Source of the DNA: Paraphoma chrysanthemicola
Lineage: Eukaryota > Ascomycota > Dothideomycetes > Pleosporales > Phaeosphaeriaceae
Direction of reading: 5' to 3'
DNA length: 64,000 nt
Assembly (NCBI GenBank): GCA_020744225.1
Contig: JAGMWG010000018.1
Coordinates: 682,001-746,000, forward strand
Shown here: in pieces, positions 11,062 through 21,994 of the stretch
Layout of the letters: each line of letters starts with the position of its first letter
Numbering within the stretch: position 1 is the stretch's first letter
Made by a program: the position numbers and the translations under genes
Notes under the pieces: generated by a model
The model's database searches: none
What the model was told of the DNA's origin: nothing
What the model saw: only the letters and a program-made list of their open reading frames with translations

Positions 11062-13236
11062 CTAGACGAGCACAATGTCAACACATCTTCCTGGATCAAA
11101 TATTTGGCCGAACATAACGCCGTGTACATAACAAGCGCCAATAACTTGCCAGAAGATGCCATTCTGTCGCAACACAAACGGCACCTTCCCTCCTTCCAGT
11201 ATTGCAATCACATCACCTTGCATGGTCCCCCGAGGAGCCAAACCTACATAGCCGAGAGAATTCGCATTCCCGGTTGTTCTGAAAATTGCCTTGTTGGCTG
11301 TCATAGCGTACGTCCGAAACATAAAGTTGGAAATTTGCTTCGGGGCTTGAGTAGCTTTCTTGTACAATGCGTACGCGCCAGCAGCGAACATTCTCAGTGC
11401 CGGAGATTCGCGAAGCCCAAGGGTAATTGTCGAGGTAGTTCTTGTCATCTGATACCACTGCATGAAGAGCATGCGATCAGTGTCGATGCCACTTGGGAAA
11501 ACGCCACCCATCATGGTCTGCCATAGCACATCTAGCATACTTTCGCCGGTAAAGTACACCTGGTTGGACTGCGCACCAACAACTCCGGCCCAGTTCTCAA
11601 ATATCGCGCATGAAAGCTCTATCTGCCTCATCATTTCGCTTGGGGAAGGCTCTACCATCCAAGTCGGCTGGCCCAATCTTTCTGACTCTGGAGGGCTCGA
11701 TAAAGGCTGGTGATTTGCGTCTCCCACGAGGGTTATTGTTTGTAGCAGCATAGCTCGAACTATGAGCTTATTCGCATCCATAGGCTCGCGATAGCTGAAT
11801 ATGCTAGTACCCGATGCTTGGAATTTGTAAGGAGTCATTGAGAATTGGGTGGTATTGACTGGCCCTACGTTCGCATGGAAATGTCTTTCAAATCGCTGTG
11901 GATGTGGTGTATTATCGGGGCGATGCCAGTCCGGGACCCAGGATGGAAGTCCAGGTAAGCGTTCATGATATGCCTTTTTTTCCCATGGCTTCAAACGCTC
12001 CGTTAACCAGATATCGTGGATTCCAGCACAGCTGACAACATCCAGTAACCTGTGTTTTTGCAGCATCTCGATGGCCACACTTCTGTATACGGTGCCAAGA
12101 GGCACAACTTCGACTTCAATGGTCTCCCCGTTCTCAATGTATTTGTCCTTCTCATAATTAACGAGGATATTGAGATCTGTTGGGCGCGGCCCGACATCGC
12201 TCGCCAATTGCATCAGGGCATAGATTTTGTCTTTCCATTCGGAACAGTGGAAAGGTTGATGATCCCGCAAAAGCATGAGGAGTGGCAGTCGCTGTCCCGC
12301 TTTCCAGTCGGCTCTGATAGATCTGAGATATTCTAGCGATCCAGCTCCTCCCTCGCTATCGCTGGAAACGGACGTGCACGCCGCTTCGGTTATGGTCAAG
12401 AAGTCAAATGCTGAAAAGATCTGCTGCTCCTGGAACTCATACTGTCCACAAAGGAACGTGACAGAACCTGGGACGGCAAACTCTTGAATTATCCAGACAC
12501 GTTTGAACCACGCGCGTGTCAGGAACGCGCCAAAGGCTCGGATCCCCTGTTTCCGCTGCTGCTCTGTCATTGTGAACCCGAGCCTGTACCAGTCCTGAGC
12601 TGTCAATTGGTGTGCCGAAACCTTTCCGATCATGACAGATGCCGCGGCACAAAGATGCATGAAAGGCAGAGCAATTTGGCTGCACGCATCTGGCTCACCG
12701 AGCCAGACAAGCACATGCGCTGCTTTTCTGTACAGCTCATTCATGAGAGGAACTTGCTGACCCTTTTCCTCGTTGTTTTGTTGATTGATGCACAATGCAT
12801 CGATCCAGAAGTAGCATGGCTGGCCATATTTCTGCTTCTGATATCCATATAAGTCGATTAGAGCGCTGTGTAGGTTTTTCCCAACTCCAAAAGGCGTATT
12901 ATGGCAAAGAATCGGAAATAGGTCGGTCTGGTCACCCCAGTTATACGACAGTGCCACAAAAGGTGGTGTCTGATCATTAAACCAAACATTTTTCAGTCGG
13001 ACAGAGATCATCCCAGGATCAATATGAGGCGCAAAGCCGAAGAATCCACGAGGCGCCGCATTTGGAGTAGTAGGCGCCGAAACGATTTCCAGTAGACGGA
13101 TTTGACAGACATTGTTGCTCGTAATCTTGATCGGTTCATAGAAGGCTGGCCAGGGATTGGAATGCCTGTTGACTGACTCTTGAACGAGTGGTGCGTGTAT
13201 TCCAAAAGCTGACTCAAATCCTCCTCCTACGGACAT
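11062..13236 (-). CDS. HET-domain (heterokaryon incompatibility) protein
   Basis: Single exon, 724 aa. The HET domain covers roughly residues 45-260, with RLLEI, the aromatic box PFVALSYNWGD, a YFWIDALCINQQN box and the MNELYRKAAHVLVWLGEPD block. The C-terminal end has the usual GDVIAILEGGKVPFVLR and a GACYVHGVMFG signature seen at the end of many HET proteins. HET proteins act in non-self recognition after hyphal fusion and trigger a cell-death reaction; partner genes are often linked but vary. No NACHT, ankyrin or WD40 repeats are present, so this is a stand-alone HET protein. The neighbouring genes do not suggest a classical partner. Start: first Met of the open frame; no earlier exon is needed. 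Confidence 0.93.
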   Translation of the reverse strand: MSVGGGFESAFGIHAPLVQESVNRHSNPWPAFYEPIKITSNNVCQIRLLEIVSAPTTPNAAPRGFFGFAPHIDPGMISVRLKNVWFNDQTPPFVALSYNWGDQTDLFPILCHNTPFGVGKNLHSALIDLYGYQKQKYGQPCYFWIDALCINQQNNEEKGQQVPLMNELYRKAAHVLVWLGEPDACSQIALPFMHLCAAASVMIGKVSAHQLTAQDWYRLGFTMTEQQRKQGIRAFGAFLTRAWFKRVWIIQEFAVPGSVTFLCGQYEFQEQQIFSAFDFLTITEAACTSVSSDSEGGAGSLEYLRSIRADWKAGQRLPLLMLLRDHQPFHCSEWKDKIYALMQLASDVGPRPTDLNILVNYEKDKYIENGETIEVEVVPLGTVYRSVAIEMLQKHRLLDVVSCAGIHDIWLTERLKPWEKKAYHERLPGLPSWVPDWHRPDNTPHPQRFERHFHANVGPVNTTQFSMTPYKFQASGTSIFSYREPMDANKLIVRAMLLQTITLVGDANHQPLSSPPESERLGQPTWMVEPSPSEMMRQIELSCAIFENWAGVVGAQSNQVYFTGESMLDVLWQTMMGGVFPSGIDTDRMLFMQWYQMTRTTSTITLGLRESPALRMFAAGAYALYKKATQAPKQISNFMFRTYAMTANKAIFRTTGNANSLGYVGLAPRGTMQGDVIAILEGGKVPFVLRQNGIFWQVIGACYVHGVMFGQIFDPGRCVDIVLV

Positions 13237-13393
13237 ACTTTCATGCGAAGCGTCAAGCGTGAAAAGCTAAGACTGGCTGTTACACCATGTAATACAAGAG
13301 AGTGTAATTTTGAGCCGCAGTGGACGTGCTGAAGTAATGGAAGTTGAGATGATGATGATAAGCAGTAGCGTTGTGTTAGTTGATGTTTTGTCT

Positions 13394-13449
13394 CAGCTGA
13401 AGTGAGGGGTTTGCCAACCCAACATCACAGCTGAAGTCACAGCTGAAAA
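13394..13449. repeat. CAGCTGAA repeat cluster upstream of the HET gene
   Basis: CAGCTGAAGT occurs at 13394-13403 and 13428-13437 and CAGCTGAAA at 13440-13448. The last two lie in a 12-bp direct repeat, TCACAGCTGAAG/A. CAGCTG is an E-box (bHLH site). The cluster is about 160-200 bp upstream of the HET start codon, so an operator role is possible but unproven. Confidence 0.45.
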
Positions 13450-13603
13450 CTAGTTAGATGTTTCCCAAGACGCGTTGACGTTACGTAAGTTACGAAACAA
13501 ATCATATCAGCAGTTTCTTATTGTTAAGTCATTGCATTTGCATGGTAGTCTCTGGCGTTGTGAGTCTTCACCGTAGCTTGACACTTCCATTCCGATAGAT
13601 GCG

Positions 13604-13612
13604 TATAAATAG
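13604..13612 (+). promoter_or_regulatory. TATA-like box on the plus strand
   Basis: TATAAATAG followed by a pyrimidine-rich stretch, as in fungal core promoters. No convincing plus-strand gene follows, so it may be fortuitous or drive a non-coding transcript antisense to the C2H2 gene. Confidence 0.3.
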
Positions 13613-13766
13613 ATCACGAGCCTATAGTCTTGCAATTACCTCTTTTTACGGCTTTCGATGTTCAATCTAATCTTGACCTGATCGTTGCGCTTCTTATCAT
13701 CACTTGATCTTCGTTCCGAACACGAGACATATCAGTCCAACCGCATTGATCCGCCAGCAGGCCCTA

Positions 13767-14580
13767 TCACAGGCGACTAGCCAAGTAATTGCGCAGTTGA
13801 CCGATGACACTATCCCCCAGAGTTTGACCGCACGAGTCCGATTCGATGTGCTGAAACAGGCTCGACAGCTTGGGCAAGCTCGTATCGCAAGTCGGGCAGC
13901 AATATGGGTATGAGTCCTGCTCAAGTGCTTGGCGATTATACATGTAGTCCTGGAATTCGTGGTTGAGGAAGTACCGCCACTTGTGGCATTCTGCAGCGAG
14001 CTCATTCAAGAGGATTTCAGAAGTATCGCTACATGTGCCGCGTTCGAGGTGGATGATCTATTGTCATTAGAGCAAAGTCATGAGTGGAGGTAGGCTGACA
14101 TACCATGCCGCCATACGTCTTGAAAGTGCGATCGCAGCGGTAGCACTCGTACATGGTTTTGCGGTGAGAGAGTTCATGCTGTATACTGTAAGCATTGCTA
14201 GCCTTGAAGCTTGGCAGCGAGTCACATTACCTGATGCAAGTTGCTGGCCGAGCTGAAATGTCGCTCGCATGTGGTGCACACATTCTCCTCCTCGACGTGT
14301 TCCCAGTATTCTTCGCAATCATGATCCCAATGCGTGCCTTCGCCATCGTTACAGCCTTGACACACTGTTCTACAGTCTTCCTCGCGACAGTGATCGAGCA
14401 GCTCATCCCAGGATGTGCCGTCAAAGTCACACTCAGGACACTCATAATGGTTCAAGGAGTCGCGAGTATGCTGAGCGAGAGCACTGTATGAGCGAAAGGA
14501 ACGCTCGCAGCGATGGCAGTAGCTGATCAGTCATTAACGGAAAGGGACGAGCGAATACGAAGGTGCACTCACGAACTCAT
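13767..14580 (-). CDS. C2H2 zinc finger protein, four exons
   Basis: Model complement(join(13767..14057,14104..14178,14231..14522,14573..14580)), 221 aa. Exon 1 is only 8 nt (ATGAGTTC), followed by a GTGAGT donor; intron 14572-14523 ends ATCAG. The other introns are 52 and 46 nt. All phases agree and give MSSYCHRCERSFRSYSALAQH with further Cys/His pairs: YECPECDFDG, CTTCERHFSSASNLHQHELSH, YECYRCDRTFKTYGGMIIHLE, and a late YCCPTCDTSLPKLSSLFQHIE. This matches a fungal family of C2H2-like proteins of unknown role, probably nucleic-acid or protein binding. No activation domain or clear NLS is visible. The tiny first exon is inferred from splice sites and phase, so the start is the least certain part. 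Confidence 0.75.
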
Positions 14581-15061
14581 TGCACCTATGTGAAACTCAG
14601 CGGCAAGGGTAAGGGTCGAGAGCGATTGCGATAGTGGTAAAATGACCACGAACCATCATGGGAAGGTCTGTAGGAACTACGTTGAGCGCCAAGTTGCGGC
14701 ACAGTGAATGCAAGCCCCGCTCTTGACAATGCGGGTCGCCAAAAGGGCGCCCGCATTGACAAACAACCACTCGCGTTTCATTCATGCATGTACGCAGCCG
14801 CAAAAGTCGCAAATCTTAGCATCCCAAAATAGACAAACAAACAAGAGTACAAACGAATAGACAAGAGGCATCGGCTCCATACATGCACATTGAACTGTGC
14901 GCAGATATGGAGTAGAAAACCACGACGAACGTAACAGTGGTAGATGCAGTGGAAGAGTGATGACGATTTAGAAATGGTACCAAAATTTCTACCATATATC
15001 TATGCCTCTAACTTTTGCTATATCTTTCCACATCCAGTCTTGATGATATTCGTCTAGGCTC
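14581..15061. other. intergenic, upstream of C2H2 and downstream of helicase
   Basis: Promoter side of the C2H2 gene and 3' flank of the DEAH helicase gene. No gene seen. Confidence 0.5.
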
Positions 15062-18000
15062 TCATGCATCCAATCCATCCCTCCCCACCAAGTTCCTAAC
15101 CACACTGACCACTTCTTGCTCGCGCTCGCTCATCCCCTTGCCCGGCTCCTTCACCATGCCCTCCAGTACCCTATCCAACATACTCCTCAATCTACTCACC
15201 AACACTCCGATCCTCGCCCAACCTCGTAAGCGGATCCACTCGTCAATAACCAGCCCTCGACCCAGAGTATCTACCTGGATCTGCCCTGCAAACATGAGCA
15301 GGCTGTATGCGTTGAACGGCGTGATGTCGCGGATAAAGATCTTGCTTGTGGCCATCTTGTTGAAGTATGCGACAAAGGCGGCGTTCGATGGGAATGTCTG
15401 CGAAGAGAAGAGAGTCGAGGAAGGATGGACGAAGATGCGCCCGTTCTCCTGGTTGAAGTACTTGATCTCGCGAGCCTCAGGGTCGAGCTCTACAGCACCA
15501 GCGATTCCGGCAGCGAACTTCTTATCTGGTAATTGGATGCGTGCAATTTGTGGACTGAAGGAAGCGGCGATGAGTGCACGGATGAGAGCGTCGTTGGTGT
15601 TGTGCTTGTTGTACAAGCCGTGAGTACTCGAGTTGGTGGAGGCGTATGAGCTAGGGATGAAGGAGATCTCCTTCAGCGAAGACAAATACTGTGCTCGGTT
15701 GGAGGCAATATCGAACATGGTTTGATTTGAGAGGCGGTTGTCCTGGCACCAGAAGCGAAGATCTCGTGAAGATGCGCCTTTGCTGCGGAGGGCCGCCCAT
15801 TGCTCGTACGCGCGGAGATCAACCAGCAAGTCACCCTGGTTGTTGGAGAAAGAGGCACGGATACGGTTGAACTCATTACGCGTATCCTGGTCCCGCTCTC
15901 GTGGCGACATGAACGGGCTGCGAGCCGTCAGTACAGATGCAATAGTGAGGGCTGCTTCGAGACAGCCAAAAGTCGCGCCGTAGACGAGTAATTTGCCGAG
16001 GCGCAGATCTGCAGGTATCATCGACATGTGGCGACCGAGAGCAGTCAGCTCGTTGTCTGTGATTGCTCCCATCTTGTTCAGAAGTGTAACTGCTCCTTCG
16101 ACGGCCGTGCTCTCAGGCGGCGTAAGCGCTGACGCGAGGAAGCCGGACACATCTTGCACACCCATTGCTTTGATAGATAAACACATTTGTTCGAGCGGCA
16201 CTCTTCGGATCTCAGGGTCAGGTCGTTCCATCATCTTTGCCTCCGCGTTCCGTGTGTAGAGTTTGTAGCAATCACCAGCCCGAACACGACCTGCGCGCCC
16301 ACGGCGTTGCTTGCATGCCGCCCTTGAGGCCCAAGTCTCCGCAAGTCGGACCATGTTGTTCTGTGGATCATAGCTAGTCTCCTTGACACGGCCAGTATCA
16401 ATGACTGCTACAATGTCTTCGATTGTGATTGAAGTTTCGGCGACATTGGTAGCGGCAATGACCTTCCGCTTGCCCGGTGGCGATGGTGGAAAGACGCGCT
16501 TCTGCTCTGCTGGTAGTAGCGATGCGTGCAGCGGCAGCGCATGGAGATTCGCAAAATTGCTCAGAGCCTGCAGCGTCCGATCAATCTCCATTGTACCAGG
16601 CAAGAATATCAGAATGCCTCCATCTTTGGACCCGAGTTGACGATCAATGAGCCGGACAGTTTCTGCGATGAGGTCGTAATTGATACCAAAGCCTATGCTC
16701 CGCAGATTTGCAGAGAAAGACTTCTCATCATCATCTTCGTCGCCAACTGCATTGCCTCGGAAGCCTGTCAAGTGTACCACATCATCCACGTAGAAGTCGT
16801 GCACCGGGTGGGTCCGCCCTTCAATCTCGATTCGACCGACAGGCCCCACCTCCCGAAAGTATGCCTCAAACACTTCGGCGTCAAGTGTGGCACTCATGAG
16901 TATTACCTTCAAGTCCTTGCGGGTGCGCAAGATCTGTCGAAGCAACACAAGAAGAAAGTCGGTATCAAGGCTGCGCTCGTGTACTTCGTCGACCACCACG
17001 TGGCTGACGTCGGCCAGCGCAGCAACCACATCTTCAGCACCTCCGCCAGAAGTCTGCAGTCGTCGAAGCAGCACACCAGTGGTAACGAATGTGATTTTGG
17101 TTACACCTGGCTTTTGCTTGGACTCGCCGCGGATTGTGTAGCCAATTTCGTCGCCGACACGAGAACAACGTTCGTCTGCTACTCGATCGGCCAGACCAAG
17201 TGCAGAGATCCTACGAGGTTGGGTGCAGATGATGTTCGCAACGGCACCCAAGTTTCGCTGAATGAGGTCGTCCAGGACAAATTGGACAGACTGCGTCGAC
17301 TTTCCAGACCCGGTCTCGCCGGAGATAATGGTCACCTTGCATGCATCGACCGTCCTAACGATGTCATCCTTGAGTCTCCACGCGGGCAATGCTTGGCGAA
17401 CACCCATCATCTTCTGTTGAGACGCAGAACTTTGCCTGGATTGCCACTGCGAAAGCACATTCTGGCTGGCCGCAGTTGCTGGTGTCCAGTCGATTGGTCT
17501 ACGACCCCTGCTCTTTCGCGCAGCTTTGCGGCTTTGTAGCTCCTCAGTATGGTCAGCAGCAGCCAAGCCTGAAGAAACATCAGTCAAGCGGCCAGGGTTC
17601 TTGAATATCTCTCCAGAGTTTTGTTGCACCCAGTCGACGATGTCGTATATCATTGGCATCCCGACGCAACTTGTTTCAGCGTACAACAAGGCTTGCCTGA
17701 TGATACTCAATCGAATGTAAGCTGGAATGGCGGCTTCAAAAGTAATAATAGGTACCACAGCAGGATATGGCCCGAACGGCTTGCGAGCCTGCAGGATGAG
17801 TCGCTTCCCTTGCTGCTTGATATCAAGTTCAATCCGGCACATCTCCGGAGATGGTCTAGAAAACAATTTGTCGTAGATCGCTTCCAGCGATGACATTTCG
17901 GTGTCCCAGGCATCTTCTTCTGCTGGCTCTTCCGTGCCAATAGCAAGATCGGCAAGATCCTGCAAAATCTCGTTGTCGCCTGCATTTGGTTGCATGAGTC

Positions 18001-19252
18001 GAGCTTGCAGAAGTGCTGCTGCTTTTCGCTCATCACCACCTTGACTGTCATAAGCCTCTTCACAGAGGTCTACAGAGTAGCCTGCGGCAGCAAGCCTCTT
18101 GACGGCACCCTCGCGCTTGAGATTCGAGCTCGCCATGCTGACACCTGCCACGTAGCCTTCCGGCAAACTCCAGGATGGTAAGTCGTCCTCCGGAACATGA
18201 ATGAGCAGCCACTCGATGATCTCTTCACGGTCCTTGCATATCTCGGCCGCTTCTTCCACATGACTCCTTCTGAAGCCCAGCTCCGTGATCTCGTCTAAGA
18301 GGCGTGTCTTCAGCGCGGGCTCGATCTCGATTGAGTTCGGGTTCCACACAGCATCCCGCCGAATTAGGTGCTCAGCTGCCTTCCTGGTCCGCTTTCCAAG
18401 CTCAATTTTAGGAACACGTTCCCAACCCTTGAGCAGGTTCCGACCAGAGGACGGCCCTTTTGAGCTTGGCATGGCTGCTCCCGGCTGGAGATTGTGTGCC
18501 TTTTGTGCCTCGTCCCGCTCCTTTTGTCTCTTCTCGCGCGCCTTTGCAGCAGCCTCACGCGCCTTCTCCCGCTCTGCGAAGCCAAAGAAAGGATCCGCTT
18601 CGTACATCCAACCCTTGCCCTCTGCCTCGTCTCTTTTCTTGAGTTCCGTAAACGTGCCCTTCCACAAGTCCTTGTACGTTGGCGGCAACATCATATGTAG
18701 GTTCTTTGCGCTAGCCACGCGAAAGAGGGTGTACGCAGCGGCAAAGTTGCGGGCTTCGACGGCGCTAGGCTGGTGTGCCTCTTCTTCGAGCTCGGCGGGT
18801 ATCTTGAAGGGCGGAAGTGTTGTAGCCTCTCGAGTCTTTTGGTTCATTTTCGACAAGACCACCGCGTAAGCAAAGTGTCTTTCGCCATCTTTGCGCTACT
18901 GGAATTAGCTAGATCCTTGAAGAGCCATGATGGTACGTACAATCCGATAGTCTGGCTTACTCCAGTGCTGCTTCTGGAAGTGCTCTGAGAGAAGATTGAC
19001 AGGTAGTTTGCCGGTCCATGAGGCTCCAGCGATCAACGTCCGCGTATCCGGCTTCTTTGGGCCATCTTCTACCTGTCCGGTTGAACTCTTCCCTTTGCCT
19101 TTGTTGTCTTCGGCAGTGGCAGCTCCATTTGGGTTCTCGGCTTTTTTCTTCTTCGGTTTGCCGTCGCCAAACACGATGAAGCTGGTGTCTTCCTCTGGCG
19201 GGACAGACTTCTTCGCGGCTTTACCGCGGGGTGGGTGTGCGTTCTTCGGCAT
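15062..19252 (-). CDS. DEAH-box RNA helicase, DHX57/YLR419W type
   Basis: Model complement(join(15062..18895,18941..19252)), 1381 aa. A 45-nt intron (GTACGT...CAGTAG, branch GCTAATT) joins SKPDYRI to RKDGERHFAYAV, so the second exon alone misses the N-terminus. Order: basic Lys/Pro/Glu-rich N-terminus; charged helical region; UBA-like segment (about 355-395); RWD-like region (about 425-540); helicase core with motif I GETGSGKST, motif II as DEVH (usual for this subfamily), SATLDAEVF, and motif VI QRRGRAGRVRAGDCYKLYT; then HA2/ratchet and OB-fold C-terminal domains. It is an ATP-dependent 3'-5' RNA helicase, probably cytoplasmic and ribosome- or mRNA-linked by homology to DHX29/DHX57. It shares an upstream region with the divergent aprataxin-like gene. 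Confidence 0.93.
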
Positions 19253-19717
19253 TACTGAAGCTATTTGACTTATGACTTCGTGCTTCTACCAAATCCATAT
19301 ATGCTATAGCTAGTCTTCTCGAACAAAAGTGTATGCGCAGAGACCTCGTTGTGTGGGTGTTGAAGGGCGCAGTCGCCAGAAGAAAAAGGGCTCAACCTCC
19401 AGATAAAGTATCAGCCCGCCGTTTCGCACCAAGTGAGTGTGTAGACAAACACTCGATTATCCTTGCCGCCATCTTTGAAAGTGTCTCAAAGCGAAGCATG
19501 CGCGGTTGGCAGTCCGAGGTTCCGAAAATTGTCTGGCTTGGCGGAATCGCTGCCGAAATGCTTATCGATAAGGTAGGCAGTTACTGCGTCATGCTCAGAC
19601 GCGCCTTGCAGCTTCACGATACATCGCATAGGTTTTGATATGCGCGCGATCTGGGGGTTTAATGGGCGTTCAATCTCGTCAACGTCGCCGTGAAAGATTC
19701 CGAAGCGGCACGCAATT
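19253..19717. promoter_or_regulatory. bidirectional promoter region, helicase / aprataxin-like
   Basis: 465 bp between two divergent start codons (19252 on minus, 19718 on plus). An open frame at 19333-19638 has no protein features and is taken as chance. Shared regulation of the two genes is an inference from geometry. Confidence 0.55.
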
Positions 19718-20749
19718 ATGACTCCCCAGAATGACTCTGCCGTAGGGAAGGAGCCAGTACGCGATGCGACCTCCACTCCAGCAATACCCGGATCAACAAC
19801 GCTGGATCAAATCAAGACCTCACCAAAGAAACGTGTGAATGCCTGTACGTCATATCTAGCAGCTTCATGACCCGCCAAACCTCGACCTAAACTTACAGTA
19901 CAGTCACAGAACTTATGTCATCTGCGAAGAAGAAGCCTAAACCCGAACCCACCGCCGAAGACGTCCAGCCTACCAGCACGCTCGAGAAGGCAAAGAATGT
20001 AGTCAAAGGCTGGGACCCGCGACATGGATTGGGCATCTACATCGACAAGCCAGAAACCAATCCCGAGGGCAGAATCGTCGAATACGACGACGACTTCGTC
20101 GTAATCCGCGACAAATTCCCCAAAGCCAGGTCCGTACACCCTACTCCAAATACCAAAGAATCTATACTAACTCTTCAACAGCGTCCACCTCCTCCTCATC
20201 CCCCGCTCCCCCGAAATCTACACCGAACACCCCCTCCACCTCCTCTCCACCGACCCTACCTTCCTCGCCACAATCCGCACTCGCGTTGCGCGCCTCAAAT
20301 CTCTCGCTGCAGCTGATCTGCGCCGCCAATTCGGCCATCTCAGCGCCTCCGATGCACCCTACCAAGCCGCGCTCGAGGATCTCATGTCCAATACCGCAAA
20401 CCCGACACCCGCACAACTCTCCTCGCTGCCCGCGGGACGGGATTGGGAATCCGATATCATAGCGGGGGTGCATACGCATCCGAGCATGAACCATTTACAT
20501 GTACATGTGCTGAGTCGAGATATGCATAGCGCGTGCTTGCAGCATAAGAAGCATTATTTGAGCTTTACGTCGAGTTTTTTTGTCAGGATTGACGAGTTTC
20601 CGCTCGAGGAGGGGAGTGCGCGTTTTAAGCCGGGGAAGTGGCCGAACTGGGATATGCGGTGTTGGAGGTGCGGGGAGGATTATGGGAATAAGTTTGCGAG
20701 GCTGAAGGAGCATTTGGAAAAGGAGTTTGAGGCGTGGAAGAGGGAATGA
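19718..20749 (+). CDS. HNT3: aprataxin-like HIT protein (DNA 5'-AMP hydrolase)
   Basis: Model join(19718..19844,19904..20129,20182..20749), 306 aa. Starting at the apparent ATG at 19915 would lose exon 1; splicing intron 19845-19903 (GTACGT...ACAG) gives KKRVNAFTELMSSAKKKPK, an NAFTELM opening I associate with fungal aprataxin orthologues. Intron 20130-20181 has an unusual donor (GTCCGT) but a perfect TACTAAC branch point. The HIT domain carries VHLLLIPRSP and the catalytic box HPSMNHLHVHVLSRD. The C-terminus has a C2HE zinc finger (CWRC ... KEHLEKE). Aprataxins remove AMP from abortive DNA ligation intermediates in the nucleus; PKKRV near residue 40 could serve as an NLS. The convergent neighbour is the Irc22-like gene. 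Confidence 0.93.
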
Positions 20750-21064
20750 TGGTGGCGGAGGAGCAGCTGTCGCGTGGCACACTAGACGGATTGATGTGAG
20801 ATGACATGATATGTCCATTAGATTTGCGCTATGCAAGATTGATAACTTTTAAAGTCGTTATATAGTACAACGTAATCTCCAATCGTCTCATTGTGAGAAT
20901 TTGGCGATGCGAATCGCAGCATCCCAATCATCTCCAAACTCTTTTTCCCAGAGGGTACACAAAGGCCTGTGCGCAACCACGACAAGACCATGGTATCCAA
21001 GCCAATACACCAAATGCCCCAAGATCCTTCCAACTAGCGCACAACACGGTATCGCGCAGTTCGT
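20750..21064. other. convergent intergenic spacer
   Basis: 315 bp between the stops of the aprataxin-like (+) and Irc22-like (-) genes; shared 3' UTR space, nothing else seen. Confidence 0.5.
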
Positions 21065-21994
21065 CTAAGCCTTGGGCTTGGTCTTGGGAGTTCCGCTGCG
21101 GACGCGCTTGGCCTCCGGGCGTTGCAAATGAGCCGCGGGAATCCAGCTCTCATCGTACGCCTTTGCGCCAGAGGTAACAGCGGGGCCATCGGCGCCAACA
21201 ACTGAAACCTGGTCGGCGGGGTCGACCTTCTTTGTGCCAGCGGACGACCTCTTCGCGCGCTCGCCGCCCTTGCCGCGACCCTTCTTCTGGGGGAAGAAGG
21301 TGGTGATCCAGGTGTTGTAGACGAAGTAGGAGATTCCACCAAAGACGCCGAGAATGACGAGGTAGAGGAAGATGCTGCGATAAATGTCAGTACGTGGTTT
21401 ACGGGGCGTCGATTGCATCAAATATGCACTTACATCTGCGGGTCGAAGAAGCTGGTAGCGGCCTCCACGATGCTGACAGTCTCGTTGTAGACAGGGACCG
21501 TGTAGAAGTTGTTCTTGCTATCCCTCAGCACGGCCACGAGCTGCAAGCGCAGATCCTGGGGGTGGAGCTCGGTGGTGAAGGTGTACGGGACGGTCTCCTC
21601 AGCACCGGCTGGGATCTCGATTGAGTACTTCTGCGCGGTGAGGTTGCGCACCACGTGGCTCTCTCCCGCCTGCTCCTTGAGCAGCGATCCGCCGACAACG
21701 GTGAGGCCAACTGGAGTCGGCTCGCCGTTGTTGATGGAGAGACGAGCTTCGGTGGCATGGCCGTTGATGAGCTTGATGCCGAAGATCTCTGATTGGGGGA
21801 ACGAGACAGCAACCTTGACGTTCAGGTTGGGCGTCTGAGGCTCATTCTCTGTGACCTGCTCGACCTGTGGCACACGATGGTTAGCTCGCTGATGTCATGC
21901 CTCGTCAGTATTGGGAGCTCACCTCGATGGCCGCGTTGGCACTGAGGGCGCGCAGGGAGAGCAGCAGCAGGGACGAGAGCTTCCAGGAAACCAT
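21065..21994 (-). CDS. IRC22: TRAP-alpha / Irc22-like ER membrane protein
   Basis: Model complement(join(21065..21374,21434..21864,21923..21994)), 270 aa. Exon 1 encodes a signal peptide (MVSWKLSSLLLLSLRALSANA); introns of 58 and 59 nt have GTGAGC and GTAAGT donors. The lumenal beta-sandwich includes SFPQSEIFGIKLINGHATEA, a VVGGSL turn, VRNLTAQKYSIEIPAGAEE and TTELHPQDLRLQLVAVL. It is followed by NETVSIVEAATSFFDPQ, one membrane span (IFLYLVILGVFGGISYFVY) and a basic cytosolic tail starting FPQKKGRG. This layout matches the translocon-associated protein alpha subunit family, including yeast Irc22. A role at the ER translocon is expected from the family; the yeast name reflects a recombination phenotype only. 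Confidence 0.92.

Larger units (their letters stand above)
13237..13766. other. intergenic, HET gene promoter side
   Basis: Holds the upstream region of the HET gene and the 3' flank of the C2H2 gene. It contains the CAGCTGAA repeat cluster and a plus-strand TATA-like box listed separately. Confidence 0.5.

Noticed and set aside
11062..14580. HET gene plus C2H2 gene as a two-gene incompatibility system
   Set aside because: Same strand, but no sequence evidence ties the C2H2 protein to HET signalling; proximity only.
16526..17539. 337-codon open frame on the plus strand
   Set aside because: Exactly antisense to the conserved DEAH helicase core; a mirror of strong codon bias.
19333..19638. 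101-codon plus-strand frame in the helicase/aprataxin promoter
   Set aside because: No recognisable protein features; sits where a divergent promoter is expected.
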